DNA from: Gordius sp. MW1
Taxonomy: Eukaryota > Nematomorpha > Gordioida > Gordea > Gordiidae
Assembly: GCA_964036665.1 (NCBI GenBank)
Contig: OZ038527.1
Span: forward strand, 13,485,835-13,549,834
Length of the DNA stretch: 64,000 nucleotides
Direction of reading: 5' to 3'
Below are positions 1-9,492 of the stretch, piece by piece. The translations under genes and the position numbers were made by a program. Positions within the stretch are counted from its first letter, which is position 1, and every line of letters begins with the position of its first letter. Under the pieces are notes generated by a model, which saw only the letters and a list, made by a program, of their open reading frames with translations, searched no databases and had not been told where the DNA came from.

Positions 1-1499
1 TAAGCTGATCATTTTGACAAAAGACAACGTTTTATTAATGCGATTAGTTTGTTGTATCAAACGTGAGTGTTTAATTTTTGAAAACTGCTCTATGCAATCA
101 TGATTTCAAAGTAATAGTTTTCTGATTCTGATAAATTTTTACTTTTTATCATGGAAACAACGCCTGAAAACGACAACTTTCATCGGATGAATACGGTTGA
201 ATAAAAAAATGTGAAAAATTTTGAGGTAAAAATATTCATTTTTTTCGATTCTATGTGAAAGAGCGTAAAAAAATATATAAAAATAAGCCAATTTGAGAAT
301 CCTATTATCCTCGATTGACTTCCGAAAAGAGGTTTTAAGCTGATCATTTTGACAATAGACAACATTTTATTGTTGCGATTAGTTTGTTGTATCAAACGTG
401 AGTGCTTAATTTTTGAAAACTGCTCTATGCAATCATGATTTCAATGTAATAGTTTTCTGATTCTGATAAATTTTTACTTTTTATCATGGAAACAACGACT
501 GAAAACGACAACTTTCATCGGATGAATACGGTTGAAAGAAAAAAATGTGAAAAATTTTGAGGTAAAAATATTCATTTTTTTCGATTCTATGTGAAAGAGC
601 GTAAAAAAATATATAAAAATAAGCCAATTTAAGAATCCTATTATTTACGATTGACTTCCGAAAAGAGGTTTTAAGCTGATCATTTTGACAAAAGACAACG
701 TTTTATTAATGCGATTAGTTTGTTGTATCAAACGTGAGTGCTTAATTTTTGAAAACTGCTCTATGCAATCATGATTTCAAAGTAATAGTTTTCTGATTCT
801 GATAAATTTTTTACTTTTTATCATGAAAGCAACGTCTGAAAACGACAACTTTCATCGGATGAATACGGTTGAGAGAAAAAAATGTGAAAAATTTTGAATT
901 AAAAATATTTATTTTTTTCGATTCTATGTGAAAGAGCTTGAAAAAATATATAAATGTAAGCCGATTTGAGAATCCTATTATCCTCGATTGACTTCCGAAA
1001 AGAGGTTTTAAGCTGCGAGAACTATCATTTTGACAAAAGACAACGTTTTATTGTTGCGATTAGTTTGTTGTATCAAACGTGAGTGCTTAATTTTTGAAAA
1101 CTGCTCTATGCAATCATGATTTCAAAGTAATAGTTTTCTGATTCTTATAAATTTTTAGTTTTTATCATGGAAACAACGTCTGAAAACGACAACTTTCATC
1201 GGATGAATACGGTTGAAAGAAAAAAATGTGAAAAATTTTGAGGTAAAAATATTTATTTTTTTCGATTCTATGTGAAAGAGCTTGAAAAATATATAAAAGT
1301 AAGCCAATTTGAGAATCCTATTATCCTCGATTGACTTCCGAAAAGAGGTTTTAAGCTGCGAGAACTATCATTTTGACAAAAGACAACGTTTTATTGTTGC
1401 GATTAGTTTGTTGTATCGCAACGTGAGTGCTTAATTTTTGAAAATTGCTCTATGCGATCATGATTTCAAAGTAATAGTTTTCTGATTCTGATAAATTTT

Positions 1500-4400
1500 T
1501 ACTTTTTATCATGGAAACAACGTCTGAAAACGACAACTTTCATCGGATGAATACGGTTGAATAAAAAAATGTGAAAATTTTTGAGGTAAAAATATTCATT
1601 TTTTTCGATTCTATGTGAAAGAGCGTAAAAAAATATATAAAAATAAGCCAATTTGAGAATCCTATTATCCTCGATTGACTTCCGAAAAGAGGTTTTAAGC
1701 TGCGAGAACTATCATTTTGACAAAAGACAACGTTTTGTTGTTGCGATTAGTTTGTTGTATCAAACGTGAGTGCTTAATTTTTGAAAACTGCTCTATGCAA
1801 TCATGATTTCAAAGTAATAGTTTTCTGATTCTAATAAATTTTTAATTTTTATCATGGAAACAACGTCTGATAACGACAACTTTCATCGGATGAATACGGT
1901 TGAATAAAAAAATGTGAAAAATTTTGAAGTGAAAATATTTAGTTTTTTCGCTTCTATGTGAAAGAGCTTGAAAAAATATATAAAAGTAAGCCGATTTGAG
2001 AATCCTATTATCCTCGATTGACTTACGAAAAGAGGTTTTAAGTTGCGAGAACTATCATTTTGACAAAAGACAACGTTTTATTGTTGCGATTAGTTTGTTG
2101 TATCGTAACGTGAGTGCTTAATTTTTGAAAATTGCTCTATGCGATCATGATTTCAAAGTAAGAGTTTTCTGATTCTGATAAATTTTTACTTTTTATCATG
2201 GAAACAACGCCTGAATACGACAACTTTCATCGGATGAATACGGTTGAATAAAAAAATGTGAAAAATTTTGAGGTAAAAATATTCATTTTTTTCGATTCTA
2301 TGTGAAAGAGCGTAAAAAAATATATAAAAATAAGCCAATTTGAGAATTCTATTATCCTCGATTGACTTCCGAAAAGAGGTTTTAGGCTGCGAGAACTATC
2401 ATTTTGACAAAAGACAACGTTTTATTGTTGCGATTAGTTTGTTGTATCAAACGTGAGTGCTTAATTTTTGAAAACTGCTCTATGCAATCATGATTTCAAA
2501 GTAATAGTTTTCTGATTCGGATAAATTTTTACTTTTTATCATGGAAACAACGTCTGAAAACGACAACTTTCATCGGATGAATACGGTTGAATAAAAAAAT
2601 GTGAAAAATTTTGAGGTAAAAATATTCATTTTTTTCGATTCTATGTGAAAGTGCTTGAAAAAATATATAAAAGTAAGCCGATTTGAGAATCCTATTATCC
2701 TCGATTGACTTCCGAAAAGAGGTTTTAAGCTGATCATTTTGACAAAAGACAACGTTTTATTAATGCGATTAGTTTGTTGTATCAAACGTGAGTGCTTAAT
2801 TTTTGAAAACTGCTCTATGCAATCATGATTTCAAAGTAATAGTTTTCTGATTCTGATAAATTTTTACTTTTTATCATGGAAACAACGTCTGAAAACGACA
2901 ACTTTCATCGGATGAATACGGTTGAATAAAAAAATGTGAAAAATTTTGAGGTAAAAATATTCATTTTTTTCGATTCTATGTGAAAGAGCGTAAAAAAATA
3001 TATAAAAATAAGCCAATTTGAGAATCCTATTATCCTCGATTGACTTCCGAAAAGAGGTTTTAGCTGCGAGAACTATCATTTTGACAAAAGACAACGTTTT
3101 GTTGTTGCGATTAGTTTGTTGTATCAAACGTGAGTGCTTAATTTTTGAAAACTGCTCTATGCAATCATGATTTCAAAGTAATAGTTTTCTGATTCTAATA
3201 AATTTTTACTTTTTATCATGGAAACAACGTCTGATAACGACAACTTTCATCGGATGAATACGGTTGAATAAAAAAATGTGAAAAATTTTGAAGTGAAAAT
3301 ATTTAGTTTTTTCGCTTCTATGTGAAAGAGCTTGAAAAAATATATAAAAGTAAGCCGATTTGAGAATCCTATTATCCTCGATTGACTTACGAAAAGAGGT
3401 TTTAAGTTGCGAGAACTATCATTTTGACAAAAGACAACGTTTTATTGTTGCGATTAGTTTGTTGTATCGTAACGTGAGTGCTTAATTTTTGAAAATTGCT
3501 CTATGCGATCATGATTTCAAAGAAAGAGTTTTCTGATTCTGATAAATTTTTACTTTTTATCATGGAAACAACGTCTGAAAACGACAACTTTCATCGGATG
3601 AATACGGTTGAATAAAAAAATGTGAAAAATTTTGAGGTAAAAATATTCATTTTTTTCGATTCTATGTGAAAGTGCTTGAAAAAATATATAAAAGTAAGCC
3701 GATTTGAGAATCCTATTATCCTCGATTGACTTCCGAAAAGAGGTTTTAGGCTGCGAGAACTATCATTTTGACAAAAGACAACGTTTTATTGTTGCGATTA
3801 GTTTGTTGTATCAAACGTGAGTGCTTAATTTTTGAAAACTGCTCTATGCAATCATGATTTCAAAGTAATAGTTTTCTGATTCGGATAAATTTTTACTTTT
3901 TATCATGGAAACAACGTCTGAAAACGACAACTTTCATCGGATGAATACGGTTGAATAAAAAAATGTGAAAAATTTTGAGGTAAAAATATTCATTTTTTTC
4001 GATTCTATGTGAAAGTGCTTGAAAAAATATATAAAAGTAAGCCGATTTGAGAATCCTATTATCCTCGATTGACTTCCGAAAAGAGGTTTTAAGCTGATCA
4101 TTTTGACAAAAGACAACGTTTTATTAATGCGATTAGTTTGTTGTATCAAACGTGAGTGCTTAATTTTTGAAAACTGCTCTATGCAATCATGATTTCAAAG
4201 TAATAGTTTTCTGATTCTGATAAATTTTTACTTTTTATCATGGAAACAACGTCTGAAAACGACAACTTTCATCGGATGAATACGGTTGAATAAAAAAATG
4301 TGAAAAATTTTGAGGTAAAAATATTCATTTTTTTCGATTCTATGTGAAAGAGCGTAAAAAAATATATAAAAATAAGCCAATTTGAGAATCCTATTATCCT

Positions 4401-5650
4401 CGATTGACTTCCGAAAAGAGGTTTTAGCTGCGAGAACTATCATTTTGACAAAAGACAACGTTTTGTTGTTGCGATTAGTTTGTTGTATCAAACGTGAGTG
4501 CTTAATTTTTGAAAACTGCTCTATGCAATCATGATTTCAAAGTAATAGTTTTCTGATTCTAATAAATTTTTACTTTTTATCATGGAAACAACGTCTGATA
4601 ACGACAACTTTCATCGGATGAATACGGTTGAATAAAAAAATGTGAAAAATTTTGAAGTGAAAATATTTAGTTTTTTCGCTTCTATGTGAAAGAGCTTGAA
4701 AAAATATATAAAAGTAAGCCGATTTGAGAATCCTATTATCCTCGATTGACTTACGAAAAGAGGTTTTAAGTTGCGAGAACTATCATTTTGACAAAAGACA
4801 ACGTTTTATTGTTGCGATTAGTTTGTTGTATCGTAACGTGAGTGCTTAATTTTTGAAAATTGCTCTATGCGATCATGATTTCAAAGAAAGAGTTTTTTGA
4901 TTCTGATAAATTTTTACTTTTTATCATGGAAACAACGCCTGAATACGACAACTTTCATCGGATGAATACGGTTGAATAAAAAAATGTGAAAAATTTTGAG
5001 GTAAAAATATTCATTTTTTTCGATTCTATGTGAAAGAGCGTAAAAAAATATATAAAAATAAGCCAATTTGAGAATTCTATTATCCTCGATTGACTTCCGA
5101 AAAGAGGTTTTAGGCTGCGAGAACTATCATTTTGACAAAAGACAACGTTTTATTGTTGCGATTAGTTTGTTGTATCAAACGTGAGTGCTTAATTTTTGAA
5201 AACTGCTCTATGCAATCATGATTTCAAAGTAATAGTTTTCTGATTCGGATAAATTTTTACTTTTTATCATGGAAACAACGTCTGAAAACGACAACTTTCA
5301 TCGGATGAATACGGTTGAATAAAAAAATGTGAAAAATTTTGAGGTAAAAATATTCATTTTTTTCGATTCTATGTGAAAGTGCTTGAAAAAATATATAAAA
5401 GTAAGCCGATTTGAGAATCCTATTATCCTCGATTGACTTCCGAAAAGAGGTTTTAAGCTGATCATTTTGACAAAAGACAACGTTTTATTAATGCGATTAG
5501 TTTGTTGTATCAAACGTGAGTGCTTAATTTTTGAAAACTGCTCTATGCAATCATGATTTCAAAGTAATAGTTTTCTGATTCTGATAAATTTTTACTTTTT
5601 ATCATGGAAACAACGTCTGAAAACGACAACTTTCATCGGATGAATACGGT
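1500..5650 (+). repeat. 1364-bp tetrameric higher-order repeat, three copies
   Basis: Four-monomer unit repeated in tandem at exactly 1364 bp. Diagnostic variants recur at that spacing: TTTAGTTTTTTCGCTTC at 1938, 3302 and 4666, and the CGTTTTGTTG variant at 1731 and 3095. The rare GCCTGAATACG is at 2209 and 4937, which is 2 x 1364. The left edge lies near 1500, where upstream monomers stop matching. The right edge is near 5650, where GGTTGAATA gives way to GGTTGAAAG. Identity between copies is much higher than between neighbouring monomers, the usual sign of recent HOR amplification. The middle copy carries a short converted tract, described under findings. Confidence 0.88.
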
Positions 5651-7953
5651 TGAAAGAAAAAAATGTGAAAAATTTTGAGGTAAAAATATTTATTTTTTTC
5701 GATTCTATGTGAAAGAGCTTGAAAAAATATATAAAAGTAAGCCGATTTGAGAATCCTATTATCCTCGATTGACTTCCGAAAAGAGGTTTTAAGCTGCGAG
5801 AACTATCATTTTGACAAAAGACAACGTTTTATTGTTGCGATTAGTTTGTTGTATCAAACGTGAGTGCTTAATTTTTGAAAACTGCTCTATGCAATCATGA
5901 TTTCAAAGTAATAGTTTTCTGATTCTAATAAATTTTTAGTTTTTATCATGGAAACAACGTCTGAAAACGACAACTTTCATCGGATGAATACGGTTGAAAG
6001 AAAAAAATGTGAAAAATTTTGAGGTAAAAATATTTATTTGTTTCGATTCTATGTGAAAGAGCTTGAAAAAATATATAAAAGTAAGCCAATTTGAGAATCC
6101 TATTATCCTCGATTGACTTCCGAAAAGAGGTTTTAAGCTGCGAGAACTATCATTTTGACAAAAGACAACGTTTTATTGTTGGGATTAGTTTGTTGTATCG
6201 CAACGTGAGTGCTTAATTTTTGAAAATTGCTCTATGCGATCATGATTTCAAAGTAAGTTTTCTGATTCTGATAAATTTTTACTTTTTATCATGGAAACAA
6301 CGTCTGAAAACGACAACTTTCATCGGATGAATACGGTTGAAAAATGTGAAAAATTTTGAGGTAAAAATATTTATTTTTTTCGATTCTATGTGAAAGAGCG
6401 TAAAAAAATATATAAAAATAAGCCAATTTGAGAATCCTATTATTCTCGATTGACTTCCGAAAAGAGGTTTTAAGCTGCGAGAACTATCATTTTGACAAAA
6501 GACAACGTTTTATTAATGCGATTAGTTTGTTGTATCAAACGTGAGTGCTTAATTTTTGAAAACTGCTCTATGCAATCATGATTTCAAAGTAATAGTTTTC
6601 TGATTCTGATAAATTTTTACTTTTTATCATGGAAACAACGTCTGAAAACGACAACTTTCATCGGATGAATACGGTTGAATAAAAAAATGTGAAAAATTTT
6701 GAGGTAAAAATATTCATTTTTTTCGATACTATGTGAAAGAGCGTAAAAAAATATATAAAAATAAGCCAATTTGAGAATCCTATTATTCTCGATTGACTTC
6801 CGAAAAGAGGTTTTAGGCTGCGAGAACTATCATTTTGACAAAAGACAACGTTTTATTGTTGCGATTAGTTTGTTGTATCAAACGTGAGTGCTTAATTTTT
6901 GAAAACTGCTCTATGCAATCATGATTTCAAAGTAATAGTTTTCTGATTCTGATAAATTTTTACTTTTTATCATGGAAACAAATCTGAAAACGAAAACTTT
7001 CATCGGATAAATACGGTTGAATACAAAAATGTGAAAAATTTTGAGGTAAAAATATTAATTTTTTTCGATTCTATGTGAAAGAGCGTAAAAAAATATATAA
7101 AAATAAGCCAATTTGAGAATCCTATTATCCTCGATTGACTTCCGAAAAGAGGTTTTAGGCTGCGAGAACTATCATTTTGACAAAAGACAACGTTTTATTG
7201 TTGCGATTAGTTTGTTGTATCAAACGTGAGTGCTTAATTTTTGAAAACTGCTCTATGCAATCATGATTTCAAAGTAATAGTTTTCTGATTCTGATAAATT
7301 TTTACTTTTTATCATGGAAACAACGTCTGAAAACGACAACTTTCATCGGATGAATACGGTTGAATAAAAAAATGTGAAAAATTTTGAGGTAAAAATATTC
7401 ATTTTTTTCGATTCTATGTGAAAGAGCGTAAAAAAATATATAAAAATAAGACAATTTGAGAATCCTATTATCCTCGATTGACTTCCGAAAAGAGGTTTTA
7501 AGCTGCGAGAACTATCATTTTGACAAAAGACAACGTTTTATTGTTGCGATTAGTTTGTTGTATCAAACGTGAGTGCTTAATTTTTGAAAACTGCTCTATG
7601 CAATCATGATTTCAAAGTAATAGTTTTCTGATTCTAATAAATTTTTACTTTTTATCATGGAAACAACGTCTGAAAACGACAACTTTCATCGGATGAATAC
7701 GGTTGAATAAGAAAATGTGAAAAATTTTGAAGTAAAAATATTTATTTTTTTCGATTTATGTGAAAGAGCTTGAAAAAATATATAAAAGTAAGCCGATTTG
7801 AGAATCCTATTATCCTCGATTGACTTACGAAAAGAGGTTTTAAGCTGCGAGAACTATCATTTTGACAAAAGACAACGTTTTATTGTTGCGATTAGTTTGT
7901 TGTATCGTAACGTGAGTGCTTAATTTTTGAAAATTGCTCTATGCGATCATGAT
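5650..7953 (+). repeat. Mixed monomers leading into dimeric satellite
   Basis: About seven monomers without a clear HOR at the left end. 5.46-6.26 kb shares the rare TTTTTAGTTTTTATC and TATCGCAACG variants with 0.67-1.5 kb, at an offset of about 4781 bp (14 monomers). From about 7.3 kb the order is a monomer with AAGACAATTTGAG, then one with GGTTGAATAAGAAAATG and CGATTTATG, and the same order resumes beyond the insertion. No gene is present. Confidence 0.7.
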
Positions 7954-8729
7954 ACAAAATTATCACAACAGTTTATCGTAAACCAACTGACTCTTCTCAA
8001 TTTATACCATGGCACAGCCACTCCCCCTCATCTTTTAAAATCAACACTTTTAGGATGATGGTTAAAAGAGCTATAACTCATTGCTCTCTAGAATCTGATA
8101 GAGACATTGAAATGGATAATATAACACAAAGATTTTTAGAGCTAAATTATCCCCTTGATTTGCTCACAAACATTAAAAATAAATTTTTAAAATTCCCTAA
8201 AATGTCAACAAATGTAGACTCCACTCCTAATACAGACCATTATATCTCTATTCCATTTCACACTAATCTTAGTAATAATTTCCTAAAAGAAATCAAAAAG
8301 ATTTTACATGTTCACAAAATAGACAATTTCAAGTTTTCTCAGAAAACCACATCCAACCTATTCTCATTAATTAAGCCCATTAATAACATTACAGATAAAA
8401 ATCTTGTTTCTAATATAATTTATAAAATCTCCTGCGCCGATTGCGACCAATTTTACGTTGGAGAGACTAAAAGAACCTTAGCACAAAGAATCCAAGAACA
8501 CAAGGCCCCGTTAACAAGATGCGCAACACACTCCGCCGTGGCCGAACACTCGCTAACCAATCAACATAGCATTGATTGGGACAACCCGACCGTTCTTTAC
8601 AAAGCACGATTCAACCAAGAAAGGAAATTCGTAGAAAGCGTCCTGATCGATCGCCTCAAGCCGAAAATCAACGACCAACCCGGCCAATTTCGAAGCTACA
8701 AGCACACCCATCCTCACCTACCTTTATAA
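7953..8729 (+). CDS. 5'-truncated Penelope-like ORF: RT C-terminus plus GIY-YIG endonuclease
   Basis: Open frame of 258 codons from the left junction to TAA at 8727-8729; the first ATG is at 8055 (224 residues), but 34 in-frame codons before it are also family-like. They read KIITTVYRKPTDSSQF, matching the end of the PLE reverse transcriptase (the YRKPT region). The middle resembles the PLE linker, with IPFH...LSNNFLKEIKKIL. A GIY-YIG nuclease follows, numbered from the 8055 ATG: IIYKIS at 121-126 (GIY position), a Cys pair C127 and C130, YVGET at 134-138 (YIG position), the TLAQRIQEH helix at 141-149 with its Arg and His, H165, a Glu within ERKFVESVLI (189-198) and KPKIND at 202-207. This Cys/His arrangement is typical of Penelope-class endonucleases, which nick target DNA for reverse transcription. 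The rest of the RT is missing, so it cannot be autonomous. The upstream in-frame stop is satellite TGA at 7950-7952. Confidence 0.85.
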   Translation, partial: YKIITTVYRKPTDSSQFIPWHSHSPSSFKINTFRMMVKRAITHCSLESDRDIEMDNITQRFLELNYPLDLLTNIKNKFLKFPKMSTNVDSTPNTDHYISIPFHTNLSNNFLKEIKKILHVHKIDNFKFSQKTTSNLFSLIKPINNITDKNLVSNIIYKISCADCDQFYVGETKRTLAQRIQEHKAPLTRCATHSAVAEHSLTNQHSIDWDNPTVLYKARFNQERKFVESVLIDRLKPKINDQPGQFRSYKHTHPHLPL

Positions 8730-8756
8730 CTTCATAACAGATAATACTCTAATTTT

Positions 8757-9070
8757 AATTAATATATTCTCCTGTGTCGATTACCATCAATTTTTAGACT
8801 TGGAGAGACAAAAACAACAACAACCAAAAAAAAGAACACCGACACAAAGCTCCAAAAATGCGCGACCTACTCCGCCTTACCCTAAGCCTAACTATCGTTA
8901 AAGATTCAACATGGCAGATTGGATAACTCGACTGCCATTCACATAGCGTGATACAACAAAGGAATTTCGTAGAAAGCGTTTTAATCGACCGCGTGAAGCC
9001 CAAAAAACAAACAAACAAAATCAACGACCATCCAATTTCGTTACCACAAGCCCATACATCCACACATATT
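8757..9070 (+). pseudogene. Degenerate second copy of the GIY-YIG segment
   Basis: The DNA repeats the 3' part of the preceding ORF. CTCCTG...CGATT followed by CTTGGAGAGAC here mirrors CTCCTG...CGATT followed by GTTGGAGAGAC upstream. Near the end, GTAGAAAGCG at 8969 matches GTAGAAAGCG at 8631, and the encoded FVESVLIDRVKPK matches FVESVLIDRLKPK. The offset is 340 bp at the start and 338 bp at the end. The domain as a whole has no continuous frame; a short frame from 8948 preserves only the C-terminal piece with the catalytic-Glu motif. It is more diverged than a recent duplication would be. It is either an old internal duplication carried by this PLE lineage or a second 3' fragment that arrived with it. 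Confidence 0.75.
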
Positions 9071-9402
9071 TTTATATTATTCACTATGTCTACCTACCCG
9101 TTCAATACTCAAAACTATAATTTGTTAAGCACAGTTATTATATTTATATATTAAATAACTCTGTTCCCCCCTTTTCTCTTATTATTTAGCTATTTACTTT
9201 TTTCGCACCTTTTTCCTATCTCCATATGTATCTACTCTATTCTTATAAAAAACATCCATCCCTACAATCTCTATTGTTAATTTCTCGCTATAACCAGTTT
9301 TTGTAATTTTTTTTTTTTTTTTGTATCTATATCATCGTTGTTATAATCACTTTACTTCATTTTTATTTTTTGAGACTTCATCTTCTCCTTTTTTTTTTTT
9401 TC
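9071..9402 (+). other. PLE 3' untranslated region, pyrimidine-rich
   Basis: Non-coding stretch, strongly T/C-biased on the plus strand and unlike the satellite. It contains a run of 16 T at 9307-9322 and 13 T at 9389-9401, just before the hammerhead-like element. Short open frames here have no recognisable content. It is assigned to the PLE because it lies between the coding remnant and the point where the satellite resumes. Confidence 0.6.
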
Positions 9403-9429
9403 CTGAAGATGGACTACAAGTGTCCGAAA
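9403..9429 (+). ncRNA. Hammerhead-like hairpin near PLE 3' end (candidate)
   Basis: CTGAAGA (9403-9409) is followed by one T and then GGAC (9411-9414), which can pair with GTCC (9422-9425) across a 7-nt loop; GAAA follows directly at 9426-9429. The order CUGANGA, stem II, GAAA is the conserved core of a hammerhead ribozyme, and PLEs are known to carry hammerhead motifs in their terminal regions. Position 7 of the core tolerates any base, so CUGAAGA is acceptable. The extra unpaired T before stem II and the lack of a clear stem I or III make this a degenerate or inactive candidate. Confidence 0.4.
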
Positions 9430-9492
9430 TATTGCGTTCCATTTCCCTCTACCTACGCTATCAATCCAAATCCACCGTATTTATACAATGAA
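9430..9492 (+). other. PLE 3' terminal segment
   Basis: Sixty-three bases between the GAAA of the hairpin and the resumption of satellite. The stretch is fairly C-rich (CATTTCCCTCTACC) and ends TTATACAATGAA. No poly-A tail or simple-repeat tail is present. The exact end is uncertain by a few bases because the ATGA and AA bases at the junction could be element or target. Confidence 0.5.

Larger units (their letters stand above)
1..7953 (+). repeat. ~341-bp satellite array, left part
   Basis: Head-to-tail tandem repeat that enters the window already in progress. Counting from the TAAGCTG landmark, successive monomers start at 1, 336, 672, 1009, 1352, 1696 and 2039, giving lengths of 335-344 bp. 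The main length difference is an 8-bp indel (CGAGAACT) right after TAAGCTG: present in the 343-344 bp form, absent in the 335-337 bp form where TAAGCTG is followed directly by ATCATTTTGAC. Monomers differ by scattered substitutions and small indels only. No gene was found. Short minus-strand open frames here are the same satellite segment read repeatedly and are not annotated. The stretch ends abruptly inside a monomer at the retroelement junction. Confidence 0.97.
7954..9492 (+). mobile_element. Penelope-like retroelement, 5'-truncated, inserted in satellite
   Basis: A 1539-bp non-satellite block splits one B-type monomer. The satellite stops after ...ATCATGAT at 7953 and resumes with ATTTCAAAG at 9493, so no target sequence is missing and only about 2 bp (AT) could be duplicated. 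A looser ATGA match lies at 7949-7952 and 9488-9491. There are no terminal inverted repeats and no poly-A tail. From 5' to 3' the block holds the end of an RT and a GIY-YIG domain, a degenerate repeat of that domain, a pyrimidine-rich 3' region and a hammerhead-like hairpin. 5' truncation is common for PLEs. No other monomer in the window carries a piece of it, so the local amplifications did not copy it. Confidence 0.85.

Noticed and set aside
8794-9084. Minus-strand 96-codon open frame inside the PLE
   Set aside because: It is antisense to the decayed endonuclease copy, whose plus-strand homology to the upstream GIY-YIG segment is clear.
8948-9154. Plus-strand 68-codon open frame as a separate gene
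   Set aside because: Its first third matches the C-terminal end of the upstream GIY-YIG domain (FVESVLIDR); the rest is AT-rich non-coding. It is part of the decayed duplicate.
7954-9492. Insert as an LTR element or DNA transposon
   Set aside because: No long terminal repeats, terminal inverted repeats, integrase or transposase. The YRKPT plus GIY-YIG combination is Penelope-like.
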